Origin: Euryodendron excelsum
Lineage: Eukaryota > Streptophyta > Magnoliopsida > Ericales > Pentaphylacaceae
DNA length: 64,000 nt
Assembly: GCA_033060915.1 (NCBI GenBank)
Contig: CM065379.1
Location: 25,032,818-25,096,817 of the forward strand
Reading direction: 5' to 3'
Shown here: positions 12,452 through 23,401 of the stretch, one piece after another
How positions within the stretch are numbered: the stretch's first letter is position 1
How the letters are laid out: every line of letters begins with the position of its first letter
Program-made: the position numbers and the translations under genes
The notes under the pieces: model-generated
What the model was told of the DNA's origin: nothing
Seen by the model: the letters and a program-made list of their open reading frames with translations, nothing else
The model's database searches: none

Positions 12452-13440
12452 AGGGTCTCCAGAACCAACTAGGAAAATGGATGTTTTTTGGATTCGTTCA
12501 CTTTCCTTCCAATCTTTTACTTTTCCTTTTGTTATTATTGTCTTCTTGTTTATGCTTTCAATTAAGGCCATGCCATGTAAAAAGAAAAAAAAATCTATGA
12601 AAATAAAGGATTCCCATTCATTCCCTTTGACTCATACTCTTGTGAATAAATGCTTGCTTTTAAGGATTCTTCTCCAATTGGTAATGTCTCAACTTAAAGG
12701 ATGAGATAACATGAGTAATCTATTCAATGGAGATTAAAGCCTTGAGAGATAAAAAAAAAAAAAAAGGGGGGGGGGGGGGGGGGGGGGGGGGGGGAGTGAA
12801 AGAGGTGAAGATAGATAGATTTACCTTAGGAAGTGCAGAGCTCATAAGAACCAAGACGATACTCGAGTAATACTCAAATGGCATGATACACAGCCGAGCT
12901 CTTAAGATGAAAAGAAACTGTTATTCTATGCATCCAAAAGAAATAAGCATCTCCCTTTGTTCAGCCCACTAGAGCTGTAAGTGATTTCCATTTAGATATC
13001 CCTAAACCTAGAACCATCCCCCACATTGGGGTAAGCACACGGTGATTAATTCGATAAAAAGTATAGGAATTTATTTAGAAATATTGCCTAAAATGCTTTA
13101 TGGACTAAGCAATTCAATTTGAAAGGATGGAAGAGCCTTAGTTCTTCTACCATACAGTTGAAAAACATCCATTTGCAAAGCCCCCTCGGGCCCATTATAT
13201 TTTTTCAAGAAAGCCGACCTGATGATCACCGCCCACACTGAGTTAAGGCAAAAATTATGAATGAGAACTAATGTGCATAATGAAGATGGTGAGTTTAAAA
13301 AAGATACAGTGTCAACGATGTCTCTAAGAGTAAGTATAGAAGTAAATTTTTCGATGGAAGGAAGAGTTTAAAACAAAGGAGGGGGGGGGGAGTTGGCATC
13401 AAAATATTAAAGATACATAGAGAAAAGAAAAATAAGTTGC
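12452..13440 (+). mobile_element. E1 3' non-coding region between sense ORF and antisense ORF
   Basis: No coding frame is supported. It contains a run of 15 A then 29 G (12751-12794) and a 10-G run (13381-13390). The block at 12950-13250 recurs in E3 (51570-51900) and, reversed, in E2 (61740-62060). Recurrence in three copies shows this is a normal part of the element and not flanking DNA. Confidence 0.7.
12751..12794 (+). repeat. A15-G29 homopolymer tract
   Basis: Fifteen A followed directly by twenty-nine G, inside E1's 3' non-coding region. The exact length is unreliable with most sequencing chemistries. Confidence 0.9.
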
Positions 13441-15123
13441 AAAAAAATACCCAACGAGCCTCCATCATGGATATCTGAGCCGTCAGGGGCATCCACCTCA
13501 GCACAATACCAATCCTGGGCCTAGCAAGCTGCTACTTACTCCTCCTGGGTAACAACCCCCTAGGCATGGCACCAAAGATCGATGATCTCATGACCCGCTA
13601 CCTATCCCTCAACCACAAGATCCAATTGAGTAAATGCACCAATAGACGTCGCCTTAAAATGGACCTTATAGTTCACATCTGGTGGAAGTAAGAGGCGAGT
13701 ACCAAGCACACTAACCATATAAGAAATCTCAACCCCGGCGTAGATCCCAAACATATATAGGAGAGGAACCTCAGCAACACAGAAGTTTGAATAAAACTAT
13801 CTCCATTAACGCTCACCCATGTATGTCTCCTAAGAGAGGTGGTCAGTAAAGGTGACCCGTGTCCCAAATAAGCTGATAAGGTCCCTCATACCCACATACT
13901 GAAGAGACCGAGCATAAGGCATCCAGGTCATATCTTGCAGCCACAACAACTCTAAGTTAGCCCAAAAAGTGACAAAATCTATGAGCAGCGACTGTTACAC
14001 TATACGTTGCCGAGCCTCCCTTGTGGCTTGAGGAAAGGCATTTGCTTCTAGAACCTCTGGTCATCCCATCAAAAAATACTCGTAGCTCCACCATATCAAG
14101 AAGGGCCAGAAGCCAATGAGGCTGCCCCATGCTCTAGAGGTCCTGACTCGCATACCCCGTAAGAAACCAACAAAGGTAAAAGATCCTTAGTCAACATATG
14201 CAAGAGCATCCAAATCTACCACCAAGCTCACTAAAGAAAGAGGGGTAGTCGACTTGTTGTTGTTGCATAAACAATTGAAGACTACATACAACACCAATCG
14301 GCGCCTCATAATCACTTGGCTCACTGGAGAAGGCTCAAGGACAAAGGTCATCTTTATTAGACATAGGAGTGAAGATGAAAAGGTCGAGCTTATAATCCCC
14401 AGTAAGCCCAGAAGAAGGCGAACCTCCACAGAGATGACTAGCCTCTAAACAATTTGCTCACCCCCAAAAGATATGCCCGTGATCATAATCCAATCCACTA
14501 GGGAGGGTCTAAGCTTAAAGCCCATTAAATGTAGGGTCCCTATCTCCCCAAACCACCGCTCTAATAATCCAGTCACTAGCCTGTGATTTAAACGATCGAT
14601 CTGAAGAGTTAAAAAGGCTCCAAAGCCAATATGGAGAAGGAAATCTTGATAAGACTGGAGCAATGTCTGCATGGCTTCCAAAGCAAAAATAATGGTCCCG
14701 CAAAAAGAATTATGAGTAGTAGGTGGCAATCAATTGTATCACGAATATATGCTCAGTTGATAAGCCAGATCTCGTAGAGGACAAACATCAGCAATCGACA
14801 GCTGAAAAAGAAGGGTCTAGGCACCAATCTCTGATATAAGCCACCCTATATTCTGTCACGGGGTCCACCGGGACGGCAGCCTCCTCCTCATCCTCACCTC
14901 CCAATACGACTAAGGGCTCCTCCCCTGTATAACTACCACTAGTAGCGGTTTGACTGAAAGAGCGACATGAACAGTTGCCCCTATTACGTGTCAAACAGCT
15001 CGTGCTAGTGGCCTCCTCCTCCGAGTCCACTCTAGGCGCTTTCCCATGGTGACACCTCCTCTCGAAACTATCATCCCCTGCATCAACCATCCTGAAAGCA
15101 ATAGCGAAGATAAGTATAAGCAT
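13440..15123 (-). pseudogene. Antisense ORF of E1 with plant mobile domain (PMD)
   Basis: Read from about 15123 down to 13440 with several frame breaks. An acidic N-terminal part comes first (EEDEEEAAV-like, near 14880-15060), after a likely start at MVDAGDD (about 15090). Then comes the domain: GFGAFLTLQIDRLNHRLVTG, LERW, TLHLMGFKLRPSLVDW and MITGISFGG (14460-14640). Downstream, fragments resembling later PMD segments follow: LLLGLLG (14380-14420), GFWPFLIWWSYEYF (about 14060-14120), YARSLQYVGMRDLI (about 13880) and an LGDIHG-like piece. This order fits PF10536-type plant mobile domain proteins (MAIN/MAIL1 relatives). An antisense ORF between the sense ORF and 3' LTR is a known feature of Tat-lineage retrotransposons; the PMD identity is from motif recall. 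A homologous fragment occurs in E3 (53488-53806). Confidence 0.68.
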
Positions 15124-15299
15124 CTATCAATAAGAGAGAATACATATACAAAAAAAAAAAAAGAAAAACAAGTAAAAGAAAAAGGAAAAAAAAGAGAAAA
15201 AAAAATGAAGAAGAGAAAAGGAAAAGAGAGAGAAAGAAAAGAAGAAGAAAAAAAGAAGATTCAAGTTTCATTCCCAAGTTTCACTAGTTTTAAAAATAA

Positions 15300-15780
15300 A
15301 TTAAAAAAAGCTTAGTCTCGAATCAATTTCAAGGTTTTCTAAACCTTTTTCCTCCAAAAAAAAGTTTAAAAAAAGTCATCTAGGTTTCCCGAGCTTTCCT
15401 CTTCAAAAGCTCCATTTCAAAATAGTTTTCAAGGTTTTCCCGAGCTTTTCCCTTAACAAGCTCCATTTCCAAGTTAAAATTCTGATTTCCAAGTTAAAAT
15501 TCTGGTTTCCTGAGCTTTTTTCTTCAAAAGCTCTATTAAAAATAGTTTGTGAGATTTTCCCAAGCTTTCCCCTTCAAACGCTCCATTTCAAAACTATTTT
15601 CAAAGTTTTCCCGAGCTTTCCCTTTCAAAAGCTATGCTTCAAAACAATTTTCAAGGTTTTTCTTATCTCTTCCCATAAAAAGTTCTATTTCAAAATTAAA
15701 GTTTTGGTTTACCAGGCTTTCCCCTTTAATAGCCCTTTCAAAGGTTTTCAAGGCCACTCAAAGGTCCTATTCTAAGTAAA
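15300..15780 (+). repeat. Degenerate tandem repeats in E1 3' UTR
   Basis: About eight copies of a roughly 55-65-bp unit with the core CCGAGCTTTCCCTTCAAAAG. The reverse-complement equivalent in E2 (58900-60700) is much expanded. Tandem repeats in the 3' UTR are typical of Ogre elements. Confidence 0.7.
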
Positions 15781-17163
15781 AGCTCTGGTTCTATATCATG
15801 CCCTCACGCACGTTGCCCCCAAGGGCTTCAACCCACACATCCACGTTCAAAACACCCTTCCAAGTTTTTTAGGCATCATGCCCAAAACTGACTCCAAGTT
15901 TTCAAAACTGTGCCCTAATGGGTCACCTTTCTTTCCAGAAAAACTAGCCTAGCCATTATTAACAAAAAGAATGACCCCCTCTTTCAAAAACACCCTATTT
16001 CCAAAGTTCCTAGATGTTCTGGGATTTATCTGTAAAAAGTTTTTAATTCAAGACTTAAACGTCACAAGTTTAAAACGTTTTTTGAAATTTCAGTAGAGTT
16101 TTGTTTCTAAATTTTCAAAACTACCATAATAATCACAAAACTGTGCTCCCCCACAGCATCACAAGCACACAGCTACGTCAACCAACACAATCCCATCCTC
16201 CGTCAATGCCCAAAGCACAAACAAGCACAACATTTCAACCAAAATCTCAAATTTTCAAATTTTCAAGCATTTATCAATTTTTTCGAAAATCTAAAAATTC
16301 AAAAATTTTCAAAAAATCACTAAACTTTCCAAAAAAACATTCAAAATATTTTTCTAACACTCAATCAAAGAAAGTACGACAAGAAAATGGAATACATGAA
16401 GCCACATTCACTAAAGTCTCAATTCTTAGAAAAACCCTTTTACTTTAACTTTCAAATTTGTCCAAACACACTCAAATCTTCACCAATACACAAAATCAAT
16501 CCTTCCATGGTGTTCAAAACATTCTAAAACATCAATTTAGATTATTCCTATTCAAAAAACAAGCATCTACACAAATAAATCAACGAAAAGTCAAGAAAAC
16601 TCACTTTGGGGTTTTTCAGCAAAAAACCAACTTTTCTGCAGTTGTGGTAACTTCCGGGGATGACCTGACACCCCCCTAAGTCTTACCCAACAATGTTTGA
16701 CCGATTCTCTTTGAAACCTCTTAGGAAGAACTCTCCAAAACTCTCAAATATTAACATAAAATAATCACCAGGTCACAGCTGCCTGTAGTTTAAAACCTAT
16801 AATCTAGCACATCTACTACATGTGCTAGAGGAAAATTTAGCCTGGCACATGCGCTAGGGCCATTTTTAGACAGGTGTACGAGCTAGACATGCCAGACTAT
16901 CCAGCTTCCCGCCAAATCAAATTCAAATGCCTCCAAAGGCCAAAACCCAGCTTCTAGTGCCCCAAAGATCGAAAAGCCTAGTTTTAGCATTCTTGTTTTC
17001 AAAAAACTCAAAATTCTAGACCCTAGACAGTCAAAATTTCAAAAATTCAAGTTTTCAAAAAGCCCAAAATCTTTCCAACCTTTTAAATTCAAAACTCCAG
17101 TCATCTAGTTCTTTCGATCGCCTTGCAACCAACATGTGACCCTTAATTTATAATTTTTTGCCT
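15780..17163 (+). mobile_element. Remaining 3' UTR of E1 up to the polypurine tract
   Basis: AT-rich, with no supported gene; frames at 16101-16448 and 16458-16679 are compositional. At 16800-16900 there are CACATGTGCTAG-type inverted repeats like those upstream of the LTR TATA box. Confidence 0.55.
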
Positions 17164-17195
17164 TTGACAAGCAAAGACAGAAACAGAGGAGCAGT
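17164..17195 (+). promoter_or_regulatory. Polypurine tract next to E1 3' LTR
   Basis: The purine-rich AAAGACAGAAACAGAGGAGC lies just before the LTR start at 17196. The counterpart in E2, read on the minus strand at 58638-58663, is AAAGACAAAAAAGGAGGAGC. It primes plus-strand DNA synthesis in LTR retroelements. Confidence 0.7.
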
Positions 17196-19070
17196 TGTAA
17201 GTACCCCATTTTTACCCGTTCAACAATCTCCAGTCCAAATGAATCACTCTAGTAAAATGTCATAGAATTATCAAAACCTAAACCGGCCTTTCAAACTCCG
17301 ATCTAGTCAATTAGTCCCTTCTCGAGCTCGACGGGCCTAATTGAAGCCAGATGACCAAAATGCCCCTAGGCTTTCCAGTCAGCTTTCCGAGACCAGGCAG
17401 TATCTGAAACTAATCACCACCTTCGGAGTGACAAAAACACTCACAAAGTTTAAACGGTTCACTTCTAGCTTCTGCTAGCCCGCTAATATAGAATGTCCAT
17501 TACATCCCTTGGCATCTCGTAATTTCCTGAGACCAAGCAGTCTTTGGAACCAACACCACCCTATCGGAGTAATAGAAACACTTACAAACCTTTAAGACGT
17601 TCGAGTGACGAAAACATTCACGAGTTCAACGCAAGTATGCCATCCAAACTGAAATTGCCCCTTAACCGTGGCACGTTTTTCAGAGAAAAGTAAAACCTTT
17701 GAAACCAACTCATCACAACCGTCAAAGTGATGAAAACATTTGTAAACCCAAGTCAACATTGGTGTCTGCTAGCCTAACAAGGTGAAAAATAATCAAACTG
17801 CCCCTTGGGCATACCGACACGTCTCTCGAGAAAGTACTAAGTCTTTGAGACGGTAAGTCCACCCACTACGACTATCCCTTGATAGTTCGACACATTCAAT
17901 ATGCCAATCAAACCTATTCTGGTTCAATTCTGGTCAACTCCAATCAGAATGACAGTTTTGCCTCCAGGTGCTCCGTCACGTCCTTTATGAAAGAACCAAT
18001 CCCTCGAGACAGTAAGACCACCTTCTTAAGCTATCTTTAGGCAGTTTGGCATGTTCATTATGCCACTTAAGTCCATTTCGGCCCCATTCTGGCAAATTCT
18101 GGTCAAAATGACTATTTTACCATTGGTGATCTAGACATTTCCTAAACCACACCAGCTTCGGATGCCAAATCGGCATCCACTAGCATACTTAGTGAACCTC
18201 CTCGTCTATTTTCAAGCGAGTCCCTTGACTCGAAACAATTTTAAGTTAACTAAAGCTTCCTGGAGCATCTCGTAGGTGCTCTACTAGGGTTGTTTTCTTC
18301 TCGGATTCCTTGATTAAAACACACCATCAATTGACTTAAGAAATGTGTAAATTAGAAAATTTCCAAGAGCCTTTCCATAGGTCTTTCCATCGATGCAGTT
18401 CGATTGAAAAGATCACTTCCGGAAGCATCCAATTGCGTGGCCCGAGAGTTGCCACTTTGAGAAACCCTTGAAGCGTTTCATAGACGCTTCGACAGGGTTG
18501 ACTTTTTCTTCCATTTTCTGATTAAAATGCATAGTCAAGCAACTTAAAAAATGCATAAATTAAAGAATTCCCTAAAGCTTATCCGGAGGACGTCCTATCG
18601 GTACAGTTTCATCGAAAAGGTCAAAACCACAATCATGTGGCGCAATTACTACCACTTTCAGAAACCCTCAGAGCATCTCACAGATGCTTCGAAAAGCTTA
18701 TTTTTATGCATGCTTCTCGATGATATATCTCTGTCATTCAGAATCCTTTAAAGCTTTTTAAGGGCTCCCGGTTTGTGAGAAACAATGGGGGAACATTGTG
18801 AATGTGATCGATTTCTTCAAATCTTTCCCAGATTACACAGTTATCGAGGTGAATTTGGCATAAGAGTTCCCGGTAGTGGAAAGTATTCTACCTACACCCA
18901 AAAAATGATTAGATCAGATAAAACTTACCTTGCAGCCTAAGTTGGGATAGTAAAAAGAGTGCCATGTGGCACTTAACTACTGGCATTGTACTGGCACATG
19001 TGATAGATGCGCCAGGGCAAAGTTTGCCTAGGTGCATGTAACACATGTGCCAGGGCCCAATACCTTTGCC

Positions 19071-19080
19071 TATAAATAGC
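19071..19080 (+). promoter_or_regulatory. TATA box of E1 3' LTR
   Basis: TATAAATAGC lies in the conserved context GCCTATAAATAG, just after CACATGTGCCAGGGC. The LTR promoter would drive transcription rightward into the low-copy island that starts 3.4 kb downstream. Confidence 0.7.
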
Positions 19081-20639
19081 AGGCCACCCGCTGCATATTC
19101 TAGAGTTAAAAATAATAGCGAAGCCCTGCTAAAATCGCTCCAAAACTCTGAAAAACCTATATACACTTCATCCAAGCATCTAAGCTAGATTCAATTCCTC
19201 TCTAGCCTATACACTCCATCTTCCAAGCCTCCAAGCAACCCTTGAAGGCCATTTTCAGCCCACTTCAAGACCATTGAAGACCCTTCAAAACTTAAGCAAA
19301 GCTCTCCATTGAAGCTTGAAGAAATTGTGAAGACAAGATAGTATTTTCATTTACATTTTGCTACCCTCAACTCTTCTCTTCTTCTTCTTAGCCTACTTAG
19401 ACTATGTTCTATTTTACTCCCCATCTTCTACTCCCCTTTCTTACTTATTTGAATAAGAGGACCTTAGGTCCATGCCCAAGGGAAGCTTTAGGGAAGACAC
19501 CGATTAGGGAGTCTTCCTTTAGCCTACCTTATCATTGGATGGACCATAGGCCCCTTGCAATGTGGGGTGGCCTTTTAGCCTTGTATGATTTCATAACCCC
19601 CTAGCGTATGGTTACTATGTTCATGTATTGCATGTTCGACTCTATTTTCATGCTCATCACCATTTTCTAAAAACCCTAACTATTTCTATTTTCATGTCAT
19701 TCTCAAACTCCATATTCGAGTGGTTTCCTAAAAATGGTTCTAAGAGTTGGTTTCTTAAAACATAGAGCTAAACCCTAATTTTCAAGCCTTAACTACATTC
19801 TTTCCATTGCTATATAGCTCTCTTGAGTTCTTGTATAAAAATTATTTCAAAACCACCCTCCAAAAGGATCTTTTCAAAATCTCTACTCTCTTAAGTTTTC
19901 ACCAAAAAATGGCTTTCTAAGTGCTGTATTCTGTGTTGATTTTTAAAGTTTTACTCTCTTGAGTTGTGTAGTTAGAATGCTCCCCATGTAACCCTCTCTT
20001 GAGTGGTATCCCTATAATAATCATAAGAATCCTAAACCCATTAGAGTGGTTCTTTACATTCCCAAAAGTGGCTTTCAACATAACCCTCTTCAAGAGAGGT
20101 TTTCAAAAACTCACTATCTTTGTCTTACACTAAAAATAATTTCTAAAATCAACATTTCCATTTTAAGATTCAAAAGATTTGGTTCTCTTGAGTTAAAGGT
20201 TGTAATGGTCCCCGTTTAGCTCTCTTTTGAGTGACTTCCTCATTTTGGTCATATGAACCCTACACTTGTTAGAACGAATTTTCATGAAAATAATCTCTCA
20301 AAATTCATAACTCTCTTGAGTTGTCTTTCTAAAAATACGTTCATATGAAGTAGCAAAGTATCTTTTCATAAAACCATGGTTCCAAAACCTTGCTTCAAAG
20401 TTCTTTGCATAAAACTACCTTCCAAAACAACTAGGCCCAAACACTAGTTGAAAACCATCTTTCAAAACCCTAGTTCAAAACCTCTAGGTCAAAACCCTAG
20501 TTGAAAACTAACTTCCAAAACCACTTGGTCCAAACCCTAGTTCAATACCATCTTTCAAAACCACTAGGACAAAATCTTAGTTCAAAATCTCTAGGTCCAA
20601 ACCCTAGTTCAAAACCACTAGAGCCAAAACCTAACCCTA

Positions 20640-20830
20640 AACCACTCTTCAAAACCACCTTTTAAAACCCTAGGTCAACTTGGCCCTAGTTGTCCAAACT
20701 AACCTAACCCAAGTTAGTTAATCTAACTCTAGCTAGTTAACCCTAGTTCATCAAACCCTAAGTCACCTAACCCTAATTAGTTAACCTTAGTGGACCTAAC
20801 CCTAGTTACCTTAACTAAGGTTGTTCAAAC
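20640..20830 (+). repeat. Telomere-like array in E1 3' LTR U5
   Basis: Units built from AACCCTAGTTAGTTAACC and ACCTAACCCAAGTTAGTTAA. Equivalent to the array in L1, in the opposite orientation. Confidence 0.8.
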
Positions 20831-22519
20831 TTCAAAACTCTAATTCAAAGGCCCTTTTCAAATGATCTTTCAATTCAAAACCATTTTCAAAACATGTTTT
20901 CAAAAACATCATACTCTCTTGAGTTCCCAAAGCCCTGATTCAAAAGTCCTCTTAAATTTTACCATACATATTTTAAAATGCTTTCAGAAACTCATAACCG
21001 TAACGTGATCCTAACCTTCTCATAGTCAAAATTTTCAAAAAAAAAGTGATACATCAAATACAACCTTCAAGATTGTTCATATTAGGATTCTAAGATTCTA
21101 AGTGCTTTCCAAAAACCCTTTTCAAAAATGATTTTCGAAAGTCACATCCTTGAAGTAATCTTAAGCCTTACATGGTTAAGGTTGTTCAAGGAAAGTGAGA
21201 TATCAAGTAGGGCTCTATAACCCTTAAGTTTTCAAAACCCTAAGGGAAGTTTCTAATCTTTTTTCTAAAATGATTTTCCAAAGATTATAACCTTACAGGA
21301 ATCTAGTTGATTAATAACTAGTTTCTTAAGGGTGATGAAACATTTCAAAGTACCTTTAATAAAGTAAAAGAAAAATTATTTCAAAAAATTTTCAAAAGCA
21401 AGTTTACAAGAGATTTCCCAATCCAAGCTTCCTTTCAAAAAATCCTAATCAAGATTACATAAACATTTTCAAAACTCTCTTTAGTTGTTTCAAACATTTC
21501 TAAAACTCTCTTAAGTTGTTTCAAAACATTTCCAAAACTCTTTTGAGTTACTCCCAAAACACTATAAAAATTCTCTCAAGTTCAATTTCAAAAGCACTTT
21601 CCAAATTCTCTTGATTTATTTCAAAAACATTCCAAAACTCTCTTGAGTTGCTTTCAAAAATTTTCAAAAACATTCCAAATCCTATTTCAAAGGCATTTTA
21701 AAAAATTTCCAAGTCCAAGTCTAAACTCTTTTGAGTTCAAGTTTCATAAACTTTTCAAGACTCCCATGAGTTTATTTTCAATTGGACCCTTACCCGAACT
21801 ACGAATAACTTGATTCTCGCCAAAAAAAGTAAGCAAGTAACCTAAAATGGTGCGGTTATAATCATTTTTCCAAGTCAAATGTCTAATTTCAAAACGCTCT
21901 CTCAATTAAAATTTCTATTTCAAGCCACACTTCAAAACTTTTCTATTTTCAAAGATCTTTCAAAATACATTCATATCATGCATCCAAAAAGTGAAGAGCA
22001 AACCCTATTTTCAAAATTCTAAAGTGGATATAAGTGGACTTTTAGTAACCGATGATTTAAGTAAGTGAATTAAGGGTGATTAGACATATAGGTACCAAAA
22101 TGACTGGTTAGGGTAATGATCTTAGAATATATTTCCTACACGTAACTAATTCCAGAACCATATATTTCTATTTCGAAGGCCAAAATGGAAGTCACGCTTT
22201 CAAAAGGGCTTTAAAACATTTTCAAAAGGTTGCTGAAAACTTATTTTCTGAAACTCTCTTAAATGGACAATTTTCAAAACATTTTTTAAAATCCTAAGTC
22301 TAATATTCAAATTATACTTAGTTTTAGGTGACGTAACACATATTTAACGTTTGTACTTAGGTAGCGACTCCCAATTTTTTCAAAAAGCCCTTAAATCAAA
22401 TCAACTCTTCAAGTTCAAATATTCGTCGCACTTATCTTTTTAAAATGTTGAGTTCTAACAGAGAAAGTACTGTACTTTTTTTAAGCCAAGAGGGTTTGAT
22501 TAAAAATCGAGTCGCGAAA

Positions 22520-23190
22520 CTTTCCTATACTCAAATTAATAATTGAAATATAAAATACCAACAATAAATGATAAATTAACACATTCTTCTATCAATTTTA
22601 AAAGAATAAACTAAGCAAATTAGAATTTATCACTTTAATTCATTTGTTTGTCAGCAATATGTATTTAAAAATAGTAATATGTATTTAAAATGCTAGCTAT
22701 TGACATAAATGTTGTGGCATTTTTTATCTTTATTTTAAACTAGTATTCGTATAAAGCGACAATACTCGCATAAGTATTTAGTGATATTTTTAACACTTTT
22801 TATTTTTGTGTTGTGTTTTTGTTGTATTTTTTATAACATTATATTAAATTCATGCATATTATGTATGGTTCTTTTTGTGATTCCTTATCTTGCTAATTAT
22901 ATTTGCGAGATTTCAAACTATATATCTGTGTATATCTATATTATTATAAAGCAAATTCTTGGATTTGATGAAGTTGGTGAAGCTTCAAATTTAAAAAAGT
23001 GTCACTTTTAAATACAGACCAAAAAGTCCTTAAAAAACACATAAATTAATAACATTGTGCATGTTTTTATCTGACTCAAAAAATAAAAGAGTAAAATTTT
23101 AATTTAAATTTTATAACCATTCATTAATTATTTTCTATTTTTTCTTTCAAAGTTGCTCAATCTAATCACACTAAAGTGGGGCACCCCTTT
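22520..23190. other. AT-rich sequence upstream of the GeBP-like gene
   Basis: No gene, RNA or repeat family was recognised. It is strongly AT-rich, unlike the retroelement sequence to the left, and forms the 5' flank of the low-copy island. Confidence 0.5.
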
Positions 23191-23194
23191 TAAG

Positions 23195-23206
23195 TATATA
23201 TATAAA
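23195..23206 (+). promoter_or_regulatory. Putative TATA box of the GeBP-like gene
   Basis: TATATATATAAA lies about 200 bp before the ATG at 23402. Transcription would start near 23230, giving a 5' leader of about 170 nt that is C-rich and has no upstream intron signal I could see. Confidence 0.5.
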
Positions 23207-23221
23207 CAAATACTGTGACCA

Positions 23222-23231
23222 GTCACGTGAC
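23222..23231. promoter_or_regulatory. Palindromic G-box GTCACGTGAC
   Basis: A perfect 10-bp palindrome with a CACGTG core (23224-23229), a bHLH/bZIP binding type. It sits just downstream of the TATA box, close to the expected transcription start; a second ACGTG follows at once. Confidence 0.45.
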
Positions 23232-23401
23232 GTGACCGAGACCGATTCACCCAGTCTTACACGCAACAGGAAAGAAACTCGTGAACCCCTTGAGTCCCGG
23301 CCTAACCACCCCCGAGCCCGACTAGTCTCCAAACCTCACCCAACCAACAAACCAACCCATCTTGACCCTCACCCACTGCTTGCTGTCCCCCGCGCAACGC
23401 G

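Larger units (their letters stand above)
17196..22519 (+). mobile_element. E1 3' LTR (T type)
   Basis: Runs from TGTAAGTACCCC to a mutated end GTCGCGAAA, 5324 bp. The polypurine tract precedes it and no PBS follows, as expected of a 3' LTR. It has hairpins at about 18263, 18470 and 18670, a TATA box at 19071-19080, and a telomere-like array at 20640-20830. The conserved block with ACTACGAATAACTTGATTCTCGCC lies at 21800-21850. A hairpin near the 3' end (around 22430-22455) is eroded. It is more diverged than the other copies, so E1 is probably the oldest element here. The next five bases, CTTTC (22520-22524), would be its target duplication. Confidence 0.85.

Noticed and set aside
12751..12794. 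A15G29 tract as a possible vector, adapter or assembly artefact
   Set aside because: Other G runs occur in related places (13381, 49073), and surrounding sequence is collinear with E3; only the exact length is doubtful.
15046..15315. Lys/Glu-rich frame and its Phe/Leu-rich reverse (15083-15277)
   Set aside because: Translation of an A/G-rich low-complexity tract upstream of the antisense PMD ORF.
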